A DNA stretch of 64,000 nt, from the NCBI RefSeq assembly GCF_002001045.1, contig NZ_MUNR01000009.1, positions 186,001 through 250,000 on the forward strand, given 5' to 3'. This DNA is from Rhodanobacter sp. C01. GTDB taxonomy: Bacteria > Pseudomonadota > Gammaproteobacteria > Xanthomonadales > Rhodanobacteraceae. The stretch's first letter is position 1; the number at the start of each line of letters is the position of its first letter. Shown piece by piece: positions 1 through 6,684 of the stretch. The position numbers were made by a program, and so were the translations under genes. The notes beneath the pieces are model-generated. The model had not been told where the DNA came from and searched no databases. It saw only the letters and a list, made by a program, of their open reading frames with translations.

Positions 1-590
1 ATGCCGAAATCCGAGCGTTTGAAGGTTCCATGCGCGGAGAACCCGATGCGAGCGTGAGGGTCCATGTTGGCGATGCCTGCATACCCTCCATTGTATGTGC
101 CGGTCAGTACCAGGGGGCGCGTGATGCCGTGCAGATCCAGGGTGCCCGAGATCTCAAACGATTTGGCGCCGGTCATGCGGATTTTTTCCGAGCGGAAGAC
201 GATCGTGGGAAACTTTTTGGTATCGAGGAACTGAGGCCCTTGCACGATATCCACACACATCTTCGGTGCCGCATCCATTTCCAGCGACGCGGCGTCGACG
301 GTGGCCACAAGCCTGGATGCAGGTATGTTGCTTGGGTCGAACGTCAATGTCGCATCGAAGCGGCTGAACCGCGTGGTGTAAGTCGAGAATCCCATATGGC
401 TTACACGAAGTTGCAGACTCGCGTGGGCCTTGTCGATCTGGTACATGCCCGCGGGTGCTGCCATCGCAGGCGGCATGGCAGGTTGCGCAGACGCGTCGGC
501 AGCGCGGGACATGGCGCAATACACGCCAAGCAAGGCAACAACCGAGCTGGCGGCAAGCCGCCGCGAAACGGTTCGGATCGTGTTGTTCAT
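1..590 (-). CDS. YceI-family periplasmic protein (3' end beyond window)
   Basis: The minus-strand frame starts at ATG 590-588 and runs off the left edge, so 196 codons are visible and an estimated 25-30 C-terminal residues are missing. A signal peptide (hydrophobic stretch from about residue 15, then an Ala/Pro-rich linker) precedes a YceI lipocalin-like barrel. Typical features are YQIDKAHASLQ, then FSRFDATLTFD, FLDTKKFPTIVF, a LDLHGITRPL strand and the closing KRSDFG motif. YceI proteins bind isoprenoid-type lipids in the periplasm and are often stress- or pH-induced; the ligand here is unknown. The start codon overlaps the stop of a 65-codon frame upstream in an ATGA arrangement. The family call is firm. 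Confidence 0.9.
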   Translation of the reverse strand, partial: MNNTIRTVSRRLAASSVVALLGVYCAMSRAADASAQPAMPPAMAAPAGMYQIDKAHASLQLRVSHMGFSTYTTRFSRFDATLTFDPSNIPASRLVATVDAASLEMDAAPKMCVDIVQGPQFLDTKKFPTIVFRSEKIRMTGAKSFEISGTLDLHGITRPLVLTGTYNGGYAGIANMDPHARIGFSAHGTFKRSDFG

Positions 591-784
591 GACAAGTCAT
601 TCCGTATGAGTTGATGTGTCCCGATCAGGGTTGCCAGCGGGTGGTTGCCGCTCCTGTTCGCATGTCGGTCTGCGGTGTCGTACGTCTCATCTGCGTACTC
701 TTCCAACCATGCGACGAACGACTCGCGGCCAAATCGACACAAATCGATGGCTGCGGTTTTAGTGCCGGTCCACTCAAACACCAT
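587..784 (-). CDS. Possible small hypothetical protein upstream of yceI
   Basis: This 65-codon frame ends with a TGA overlapping the YceI start codon (ATGA), the usual sign of translational coupling in this genome. The predicted peptide is acidic in its middle (WLEEYADETYD) and has no membrane segment or signal peptide. No family is recognised and no good ribosome binding site precedes the first ATG. It could equally be a chance frame or the 3' remnant of a larger gene. The overlap is the only positive evidence. Confidence 0.25.
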   Translation of the reverse strand: MVFEWTGTKTAAIDLCRFGRESFVAWLEEYADETYDTADRHANRSGNHPLATLIGTHQLIRNDLS

Positions 785-1307
785 GCATCAGCCCATTTTT
801 GCTTGCCACCATGGCGGCTTTCCCCAACGTCTGCTCGCCCACCTGATCGAGGATGTAGCGCGACGCGCAGGCTGCGTCATGGATCGTCTTGCCAAGTACG
901 GGCAGACTCCGCTCATCCAGGTGGTCAGCACCGCCGGTCGAAATCACATCGCCATGTGCAGCCGAATCAAAAGGGACGGAGGTAGTTATCCGCGTTCGAT
1001 TACCTCCGTCCCTTAATTCGGCAACAACGCCAGGGTGCATCGCTTTTGCATTACTGCTGACCAAGCTAACGGGTGCTTTCGCCCTTGTCATGGATGGCTC
1101 TTGGCATGGCCATCTGAATAAGCGGCTCAAACTGACCCCGTTTTTATCTCGACCGCGCAAAACGATGGGTCGAGCGCGGATATGAAAGAAAGATTGAGGG
1201 CTGCCGTGGACCGCTAGGCGACGCCTTTCTTGCGCCAACGCAAGATGATCTTGGACTTCTGATTGAGTTTCACGTCCTGCCCCAAGGCACTGTCGCGAAT
1301 GCACATG
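785..1307. other. Intergenic stretch with one REP-like palindrome and no convincing gene
   Basis: This 520-base stretch lies between the LysR gene and the small frame at 587-784. A minus-strand frame ending at 774 looks weakly protein-like in its last 50 codons, up to about 960. There it runs into the palindrome at 971-1014, so it may be a gene remnant broken by the repeat. A 30-codon basic frame at 1214-1306 sits 2 bases after the LysR stop, but nothing supports it as a gene. A half-site AAACTGACCCCG (1126-1142) resembles the second REP type of this window. Confidence 0.4.
971..1014. repeat. REP-like palindrome, GGACGGAGGTA type
   Basis: A perfect 14-bp inverted repeat, AAGGGACGGAGGTA (971-984) and its complement (1001-1014), with a 16-base loop. 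The same core occurs at 16361-16412 and, degenerate, at 18963-19012. It is shaped like the REP elements that REP-associated tyrosine transposases move, but no such gene is in the window. Confidence 0.75.
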
Positions 1308-2243
1308 CTACCGCCCAAAATCCGTAGCTGTTGTCATCGAAGGGATCGAAGGATCGGCACCGAAACGAGCCATCAGAAAATCGACCACGCTTCGTAGCTT
1401 TGCCGTGGGACGGCGATCCTGCGGGTAGACCAGATACATCGGCGATGGTGAGAGCGACCAGTCGGGTAGCACAGGTATCAAACGGCCTGCAGCCAGATCG
1501 TCGGCCAGTACGACATCCGGCTGCAACACGATGCCCACACCGCTCAAGGCGGCGATGCGCAGCGCGTTGCCCTGATTTGCGACGAAGCGACCTTGCACAG
1601 CGACGCTGCAAGTGGCGCCATCGGGCCCCACCAAACGCCAACGATCATGGTGCCGCCAGTACGACAGACCGAGGCAAGCGTGCGTGCTGAGCTCTTCGGG
1701 GTGCTGGGGCTGACCATGGCGCGCAAGGTAACTCGGTGCTGCGGCTAGCCGTCTGCGGTAAGGCTGCAGTGGCCGCGCCACCAAGCCGGTGTCGTCGATA
1801 TCACCGATATGGATGCCCAGTTCATAGCCTTCGTCGACGAGGTCGAGCTTGCGGTTATCCAGTGTCAGCTCCACGCTGACCTCGGGATGGCTTTCCATAA
1901 AGTCGGCCAACGCCGGCACCAAGCTATGGCTACCGAAACTCACTGGCGCAACCAGTCTCAGTTGACCGCGTGGGCTCGCCTGCAGCTCCAAGGCACTCGC
2001 TTCAGCCAACTCCACCTCAGCCAGCACCTGTTTGCATCGTTCGTAATAAAGCCGCCCAATGTCGGAGAGCTGCTGCCGCCTGGTGGTGCGATAAAGCAGG
2101 CGTGCACCAAGGCGCTGCTCGATGGTCCGAATGTGCTTGGCAACCATGGTCGCCGAGACCTGGCTGGCCTCGGCGGCGGCGCTGAAACTGCCGCTTTCCA
2201 CGACCCGTACGAACATTTCCATACTGGCTAGCTTGTTCACCAT
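1308..2243 (-). CDS. LysR-family transcriptional regulator
   Basis: 311 residues, the normal LysR length. Residues 1-60 form the winged helix-turn-helix: MEMFVRVVESGSFSAAA, then VSATMVAKHIRTIEQRLG as the recognition region, then LLYRTTRR. The rest is a periplasmic-binding-like effector domain, opening with GQLRLVAPVSFG and containing YELGIHIGDI and the GVGIVLQP motif near the hinge. It is transcribed divergently from the tautomerase at 2355, with 111 bases between the starts. This is the classic layout for a LysR protein that controls the divergent gene and itself. The inducer cannot be read from sequence; a small aromatic or quinone-like compound would fit the neighbours. Confidence 0.93.
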   Translation of the reverse strand: MVNKLASMEMFVRVVESGSFSAAAEASQVSATMVAKHIRTIEQRLGARLLYRTTRRQQLSDIGRLYYERCKQVLAEVELAEASALELQASPRGQLRLVAPVSFGSHSLVPALADFMESHPEVSVELTLDNRKLDLVDEGYELGIHIGDIDDTGLVARPLQPYRRRLAAAPSYLARHGQPQHPEELSTHACLGLSYWRHHDRWRLVGPDGATCSVAVQGRFVANQGNALRIAALSGVGIVLQPDVVLADDLAAGRLIPVLPDWSLSPSPMYLVYPQDRRPTAKLRSVVDFLMARFGADPSIPSMTTATDFGR

Positions 2244-2354
2244 TACAAACCTTTAGGTTTTGTATGAGTCAAATCATGGCATGTTTATCCAACTATTGGT
2301 CATGGGCACCATGTGCGCACTGCCTCCCTGCGGAGGTGTTCACGGAGAAACCCC

Positions 2355-2540
2355 ATGCCTACCCTGCACCTGGAAATGCACCCCGGTCGCACGCTGGAAC
2401 AAAAGCGCGCCTTTGTGCGTGAAGTAACCCGCGTCACCGTCGAAACCCTGACCTGTCCGCCAGAAAGCGTCGATGTCGTGATCACTGAAGTGCCGCGCGA
2501 ACATTGGTCGAAGGGTGGCAAGCTGGTGGCGGATACCTGA
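2355..2540 (+). CDS. 4-oxalocrotonate-tautomerase-family protein
   Basis: A 61-residue protein starting MPTLHLEM. After removal of Met the N-terminal Pro would be the catalytic base of the tautomerase superfamily. The small beta-alpha-beta fold is typical: strand PTLHLEMHPGR, helix TLEQKRAFVREVTRVTVETL, then strand SVDVVITEVPREHW. I place the start at 2355 because GGAG lies 8 bases upstream and the family requires Pro directly after Met; an in-frame start 42 bases further upstream would destroy this. Members interconvert keto and enol forms in aromatic catabolism, or dehalogenate small acids. It is probably controlled by the divergent LysR gene. Confidence 0.88.
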   Translation: MPTLHLEMHPGRTLEQKRAFVREVTRVTVETLTCPPESVDVVITEVPREHWSKGGKLVADT

Positions 2541-2723
2541 GCCAGCGACGGCGTGCCCATGATTTGTCCTAGCGGACGCAAGCATCGGCAAGTTCGACAG
2601 CAACCAGGTCGAGCTTGCCAGAGTCAAGCGGGTACGATGCCATCGGAAATGCCGCGAGCAGACAGGTACAACGGACCATCATGGTCCGTTCCACGCACTG
2701 TCGAACCACATAAGGTAGAAGGA

Positions 2724-3119
2724 ATGAGTGATAAAAACGCGCCCTATCACGCGCATATCTATTACGGCGCCGAAACGCGAGCCCAGGCGGAAACCTTGCG
2801 TCACCGCCTGAGCCAGCTGATGGTGTCCGGCGAGATGCCACAGCTTCTCTTTATCGGCCAGCTCAAGGACTACAAGGCCGGCCCGCATCCCATTCCGCAA
2901 TTTGAATTTCATTACCTGAAAGAAGCGCTGCCCGCCGTGCTCCGTCTCATTGAGGATTCGGGACTAACGGCCCTGGTGCATCCACTTACCGATGACGACT
3001 TGGCTGACCACACCAGCTTGGCCCACTGGATTGGCAGCCCCATCGAACTCGACCTGACCACGCTCGATCCACCGGGCAAGAATCAAGGCGTCGCGCGTTT
3101 CGGGAAAGCGGATTTCTAG
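2724..3119 (+). CDS. DOPA 4,5-dioxygenase-family protein
   Basis: 131 residues. The frame is open from 2553, but the homologous part begins at ATG 2724, preceded by AGAAGGA. The fold is recognised by YHAHIYYG at residues 8-15 and the GPHPIPQFEFHY block at 53-64. A LVHPLTDDDLADHT stretch follows at 84-97. The conserved histidines would bind iron for extradiol ring cleavage. Fungal and plant relatives make betalains; the bacterial members' substrates are largely unknown. It follows the tautomerase on the same strand after 183 bases, so the pair may act on one aromatic compound. Confidence 0.85.
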   Translation: MSDKNAPYHAHIYYGAETRAQAETLRHRLSQLMVSGEMPQLLFIGQLKDYKAGPHPIPQFEFHYLKEALPAVLRLIEDSGLTALVHPLTDDDLADHTSLAHWIGSPIELDLTTLDPPGKNQGVARFGKADF

Positions 3120-3129
3120 GCCTGTTAGG

Positions 3130-3177
3130 CCGACGCGGCACATCCAAGTGCACTCTATCTACCGATCGCCGCGTCGG
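3130..3177 (+). terminator. Hairpin downstream of the dioxygenase gene
   Basis: A perfect 10-bp inverted repeat, CCGACGCGGC (3130-3139) and GCCGCGTCGG (3168-3177), starts 10 bases after the stop codon. The loop is long (28 bases) and there is no T tract, so it may stabilise the mRNA end rather than terminate transcription. Confidence 0.4.
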
Positions 3178-3230
3178 ACGCAGAGGCCATGAAGAGCCGC
3201 TGACAGCATGGCCATGAGTCGCATCTGAAA

Positions 3231-3282
3231 AACGGGGTAAGGTTCACTTGCATCCTGCCTAAGAGTGAACCTGAACCCGTTT
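3231..3282. repeat. REP-like palindrome, GTCAGGTTCA type
   Basis: Imperfect inverted repeat: ACGGGGTAAGGTTCACT on the left and AGTGAACCTGAACCCGT on the right, with an 11-base centre. It belongs with 14472-14518 and the half-sites near 4400 and 17590. Confidence 0.65.
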
Positions 3283-3417
3283 CAGGCCAGACGACATCCA
3301 CTTCCGACTGTGGATTCAACCGGTCACTGCAACGGCTTGGTGAAATCGTTCGGCCGGAGTTTCGAGCCTAGCGCTCGCTGCTGCTGATGCGCTCCAGAAT
3401 GCGGCGAAGGTGTGCGG

Positions 3418-3487
3418 AAAAAATGGTGTCAGGGACGATTTAAGAGCTGCCGATAATTGTCCCTGACAGCTTTCCGACACCTTTTCC
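3418..3487. repeat. REP-like palindrome, GTCAGGGAC type
   Basis: TGTCAGGGACGATT (3427-3440) is mirrored by AATTGTCCCTGACA (3455-3468). The loop TAAGAGCTGCCGAT is nearly the same as in the copies at 6013 and 14790. An extra 11 bases separate the right arm from the usual CCTTTT tail, so this copy is slightly rearranged. Apart from these repeats and the hairpin at 3130, I see nothing in 3120-3501. Confidence 0.75.
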
Positions 3488-3501
3488 ACTCTGGTTTCCA
3501 T

Positions 3502-4182
3502 TCACACCACCTGCCGGCGACGCAAGATATCCGCGTGATAGCGCTCCTCGGGAGCATTGAGGTACGGCAACACGTGGCTGGCCGTCAGCCAGGAAACGCC
3601 AAAGGCCGTCAGCGCCGCCGCTTCGGCATAAAAGAACAGCCAAGGGAAATGCGTATCCAGCCAATCGTTGTGCAGGAGCATATCCAGGACGATATCTATC
3701 AGCAGGATCGCGATGGCGCCCATGATTGCCACCGCGCACAGCAGGTACACGCCCATGCGCCGCTTCGCCTCGCGCGCGGATTTCATGCGGGCTTTCCGAA
3801 AGAACGCTATGCAAAAATACGTCAGGATCACGAACAGTACCCCGCCGGCAACGTAGTGCAGCGTGGCGTGGCAGCGCGGCCAAACGATCTTGGTCGGATC
3901 GGATGGGAAAAGTGAAGTGCCGGCGGCAGCAACGGCAGCGACCTTAGCCATAACCAGATCCAGTGGCCTGTCACCGTTGTAGGCCGAAATCAGCGCGGCG
4001 ATCGCGATCAATGCGCCGACAAAAAAGTTCCGAGGCCAGTCCCCGGCCCAGTAGGACCCGCTAACTGAAGGCAGTACGTGGCCGGCGGCGAACCTAACCA
4101 GCCACGGCAAGAGAACCGCGATCGTGCCGACCCACAGCTTGATCGTAAGGTGGTCGATTTCATGGAAGCTTCGGTTGTTCAC
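3502..4182 (-). CDS. Integral membrane protein of unknown function
   Basis: 226 residues with five or six hydrophobic segments, roughly at 15-34, 51-68, 107-128, 143-166 and 180-205. A basic cytoplasmic loop (FRKARMKSAREAKRRMG) lies between the middle ones. No enzyme motif is visible and I do not recognise the family. It is a lone minus-strand gene flanked on both sides by REP-like repeats, with no likely operon partner. The reading frame and membrane topology are clear; the function is not. Confidence 0.75.
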   Translation of the reverse strand: MNNRSFHEIDHLTIKLWVGTIAVLLPWLVRFAAGHVLPSVSGSYWAGDWPRNFFVGALIAIAALISAYNGDRPLDLVMAKVAAVAAAGTSLFPSDPTKIVWPRCHATLHYVAGGVLFVILTYFCIAFFRKARMKSAREAKRRMGVYLLCAVAIMGAIAILLIDIVLDMLLHNDWLDTHFPWLFFYAEAAALTAFGVSWLTASHVLPYLNAPEERYHADILRRRQVV

Positions 4183-4349
4183 GGATGCGGGTCCTTCTCA
4201 AGGTATTGATTTCCACCCAGAACTGAGCCGGTTTTCATCGAAACGTGAGCCGCCGGTTGCGGGGCAGCTTAGCTCAGAGGTTGAGTGCACGGGTGTCCTT
4301 GACCTTCTTTCATGCGTCGCGGGCATCGTGCTGGAAGCGCTATTTAGGG

Positions 4350-4438
4350 ACGGGGTCGCGTCTAATTCCACGTCTTTATTTAAGTGAACCCGACCACTTT
4401 TTCCCATGCGCTCTCAAATTGTCCCTGACACCTTTTCC
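4350..4438. repeat. Mixed, degenerate REP-like sequences
   Basis: A mosaic. TTTAAGTGAACCCGACCACTTTTT (4377-4400) resembles one arm of the GTCAGGTTCA type, facing a weak left arm GGGACGGGGTCG at 4350. AAATTGTCCCTGACACCTTTTCC (4416-4438) is a lone right arm of the GTCAGGGAC type. A further half-site, GAAGTGCACTCTGACCC, follows at about 4450-4466. The rest of 4183-4483 contains no gene; a D-arm-like tRNA string near 4264 does not fold into a tRNA. Confidence 0.5.
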
Positions 4439-4483
4439 TCTGCCTAAAAGAAGTGCACTCTGACCCGGGTTCTCGGATTGGCG

Positions 4484-5323
4484 TCAAGGCTTCTTCGCGC
4501 CCGCCATCAGCTCGCGATGCTGCGCATCGGTCCGATCGTCCGCCGGATACAAGCACTCGATGCGCAACTCCTGCGTCGCGATAGTCTGTGGCGTGCCGAC
4601 CGTGGTCACCATCGAAAAATAGTTGAGCGTGCGGCCGCCCCTGACGAAGCTCAGCGGAATCATCGGCAGCGTCGGTTCCGGTATCGCCGCGTCGGCCGGC
4701 TTCAGGGCATCCTCCACTTCGGGGTAGGCCATCAGCGTGGTGAGCAGATCCCAGGTGCGTTCGTCGATCACCTGCCCCACCGACTCGCGATGCACGCGCT
4801 GGATCAGGCTCTTCGCGGTGCGATCCCAGTGCGCGATGAACGGGCGCAAGCCGGCGGGATCGAACATCAGGTGCAGCAGGTTGCGTGGCTTCGGTCGCGC
4901 CTCGAGATCGATGAACATGTTGAAGAAACGCGGTGCCGATGCGTTCGTCATGAACACGTTCCAGTAGCGGTCCATCACCACCGCGGGAAACGGCTCGTGC
5001 TGGCGCAGCACACGCTCCAGCGCGGCGTTCACGCTCTTCATCTCATCGGCGTTCCAGGCATCCTCGCCGTAGATCGGCGCGAAACCCGCGGCCAGCAGCA
5101 GGCGATTGCGATCGCGAAACGGCACTTCCAGTCCCTGCGCGATATTCATCAGGGTCTGCCGGCTCGGCGCGCTGCGGCCGCTCTCGATGAAACTGAGGTG
5201 GCGCTGGGACACGCCGGTATCCAGCGACAATTCGATCTGGCTCTTGCCGCGTGTGCCGCGCCAGTAACGAAGCAGTTCGCCCAGTTCGCCGCCGACGGCA
5301 GCTTCAGTTGGTCGGGTGGTCAT
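4484..5323 (-). CDS. XRE-family regulator with MmyB-like ligand-binding domain
   Basis: 279 residues. Residues 14-65 form a Cro/C1 helix-turn-helix (LLRYWRGTRGKSQIELSLD, then VSQRHLSFIESGRSAPSR). From about residue 95 the sequence matches the MmyB-type domain of actinobacterial and proteobacterial regulators: HEPFPAVVMDRYWNVFMTN, then FNMFIDLEARPKP, then the FVRGGRTLNYFSMVTTVGTP block near the end. Such domains are thought to bind fatty-acid-like ligands. The start is fixed by AGGTGA 7 bases upstream. It lies 119 bases downstream of the NTF2-like gene on the same strand, with a strong palindrome between them. Confidence 0.88.
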   Translation of the reverse strand: MTTRPTEAAVGGELGELLRYWRGTRGKSQIELSLDTGVSQRHLSFIESGRSAPSRQTLMNIAQGLEVPFRDRNRLLLAAGFAPIYGEDAWNADEMKSVNAALERVLRQHEPFPAVVMDRYWNVFMTNASAPRFFNMFIDLEARPKPRNLLHLMFDPAGLRPFIAHWDRTAKSLIQRVHRESVGQVIDERTWDLLTTLMAYPEVEDALKPADAAIPEPTLPMIPLSFVRGGRTLNYFSMVTTVGTPQTIATQELRIECLYPADDRTDAQHRELMAGAKKP

Positions 5324-5369
5324 GCGATATCACCTGGGTAGCCCGTTCAAAGGAATCAACGCTGGATGC

Positions 5370-5429
5370 ATCATGCGATGCCAGGATGCGTGCCGGGAAC
5401 CGAATACACGCATCCTGGCATCGCATGAT
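5370..5429. repeat. Perfect 23-bp inverted repeat between two genes
   Basis: ATCATGCGATGCCAGGATGCGTG (left arm 5370-5392) is repeated exactly inverted at 5407-5429, with a 14-base loop. No T run follows on either strand, so it is a poor intrinsic terminator. It sits between the NTF2-like stop (5443) and the XRE gene start (5323). It differs from the three REP types of this window. Confidence 0.8.
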
Positions 5430-5442
5430 CCTCCGCGTTGCA

Positions 5443-5832
5443 TCAGAACTCGATCGGACCGACCGAACCGAGCCAGCGACGGACCTTGGCGGGATCCTTC
5501 TCGTCCATGTAGAAAAAGTGCGCCATCGTAGGCCGTACGACCGGTAGCGCAGGATCGTCGAAGGCCATCCGCACGTTGCCATGGAACACCTTGAGCGAGC
5601 CGCCGTCCCAGTACTCCACGACATCGTGGTGTGCGGTGAAGCCGCGATCGATGAACTGGCGAAGGTTCTCGCGGATGGCGTCGCGGCCGTGCCAATCGGC
5701 CACACCGAGGTTGCAGACGGCATCGTGCGCGAAGCAGTCGAAGCCCTTGCCGAAGGTCTTGTCGTCGATCTCCTTCCAGAAATCGAGCAGCCACTGAGGC
5801 GGGTCTTTGCGGGTGAAAGTCATCGTGGTCAT
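5443..5832 (-). CDS. NTF2/SnoaL-like protein
   Basis: 129 residues of the NTF2-like cone fold: PPQWLLDFWKEIDDKTFGKGFDCFA, then HGRDAIRENLRQFIDRGFTAHHDVVEYWDGG, then a strand with GNVRMAFDD. Such proteins are small polyketide-cyclase-like enzymes or ligand binders; no catalytic residue assignment is possible here. I choose ATG 5832 because AGGAGA lies 7 bases upstream; the frame itself is open to 5862. Its 5' end and upstream region lie inside a 324-bp block that occurs again at 14522-14845. Confidence 0.8.
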   Translation of the reverse strand: MTTMTFTRKDPPQWLLDFWKEIDDKTFGKGFDCFAHDAVCNLGVADWHGRDAIRENLRQFIDRGFTAHHDVVEYWDGGSLKVFHGNVRMAFDDPALPVVRPTMAHFFYMDEKDPAKVRRWLGSVGPIEF

Positions 5833-6068
5833 CGCATCTCTCCTGAGCATCTGGATGGGCACCTGACAAGGTGCCTGGAATTACCCGAATGTCAGTCGAT
5901 GCGCATCGTTTCGTCGGGCGTGGCGCCACTATCGGCGACATGCCGCCCGCCAGCAATGACGTGCGAGGTAATAGAGACGCGTCAAAATCCTTGCTGGCCC
6001 GTCAAAACAAGAAATGGTGTCAGGGACGATTCAAGAGCTGCCGATAATTGTCCCTGACACCTTTTTCT
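5745..6068. repeat. REP-bounded duplicated block, copy 1
   Basis: These 324 bases align without a gap to 14522-14845, at a constant offset of 8777, with 6 mismatches by eye. The block holds the first 29 codons of the NTF2-like gene, its ribosome binding site and upstream region, and ends with the complete REP-like palindrome at 6013-6067. Here the NTF2 gene is intact, so this is probably the parental copy. Confidence 0.95.
6013..6067. repeat. REP-like palindrome, GTCAGGGAC type
   Basis: GGTGTCAGGGAC and GTCCCTGACACC are perfect arms, extended by an imperfect RATT/AATT step. The spacer is TCAAGAGCTGCCGAT. It forms the outer end of the duplicated block. Confidence 0.8.
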
Positions 6069-6156
6069 GCGTGGTCGTTGCATCTGAAGCATCCGCATGA
6101 GTGCGCCCCTCAGATGATTGCATACAGCAATCGATCACGATGACCAAACGCTACAA

Positions 6157-6190
6157 AGAAGAACGCCCGCGCAAGGCGGCCGTTCTTTTC
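6157..6190 (-). terminator. Hairpin downstream of the RHS-Sel1 pair
   Basis: AAGAACG (6159-6165) and CGTTCTT (6181-6187) pair, with an inner GCC/GGC step. TTTTC follows on the plus strand and a weaker T-rich run on the minus strand. It can act as a bidirectional terminator 62 bases beyond the Sel1-like stop. Confidence 0.5.
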
Positions 6191-6251
6191 GGATATCGGA
6201 TGATCAGTTTGAGGTGACGAGCGTCTTTTGAGCGCCGTCGCCATTCAAAAA

Positions 6252-6671
6252 TTAGAAACCGCCCGGCTTGTAGTTTTTTAGATGTTCAATGGCAGGTTGG
6301 TACCCTTGACTCGCTGCCCTACGAAGCCAATACATCGCCCTTCGTTGATCTTCCGGAGATTCTCGTCGAGACAATAAACCGTACGCGGTGTATTCGCAAT
6401 TCGGATCACCGTTTTCAGCGCCAATGATTGCCCACTGAAGTGCGAGTTCGAGGTTCAAAGTCACATTTGAATAGAACCTAGAAAGTTTGAGTGCAGCGTC
6501 ACCGGAGCCATCGAGGGCCTGCGCGCTTAGGCTGGATACTTGTTGAGTACTCAGCACGAACTCTTGTTCCGCAAAGGGTGGCGATGATGGAGCGGCCGCT
6601 TGATAGCTGTACGACAATGGTGCTGTCGAAAAACATATCAGCCCGATCAAGAAACTTAGTGTTGATTTCAT
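6252..6671 (-). CDS. Secreted Sel1/TPR-like protein, putative RHS partner
   Basis: 139 residues from ATG 6671, chosen because TGAGGTGAG lies 9 bases upstream (the frame is open to 6683). A signal peptide (MKSTLSFLIGLICF..., cleavage near residue 23) is followed by Sel1-like helical pairs: DAALKLSRFYSNV, LALQWAIIGAENGD and RAMYWLRRAASQGYQPAI. The start is 13 bases after the RHS stop, so the two genes are almost certainly co-transcribed. Small secreted genes directly after an RHS toxin are usually its immunity protein. A periplasmic immunity role is therefore inferred, not shown. It could also be a chaperone or an unrelated Sel1 protein. Confidence 0.7.
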   Translation of the reverse strand: MKSTLSFLIGLICFSTAPLSYSYQAAAPSSPPFAEQEFVLSTQQVSSLSAQALDGSGDAALKLSRFYSNVTLNLELALQWAIIGAENGDPNCEYTAYGLLSRRESPEDQRRAMYWLRRAASQGYQPAIEHLKNYKPGGF

Positions 6672-6684
6672 ACAGCTACTCACC

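Noticed and set aside
774-960. Possible gene remnant interrupted by the REP-like palindrome at 971
   Set aside because: The 50 protein-like codons could not be tied to any family; kept only as a remark in the intergenic entry.
1214-1306. 30-codon basic frame 2 bases after the LysR stop
   Set aside because: No homology is visible, no ribosome site, and the length is within chance for this composition.
4264-4330. tRNA-like string (a D-arm sequence near CTTAGCTCAGAGG)
   Set aside because: The D-arm-like part is there, but no anticodon arm or acceptor stem can be paired around it.
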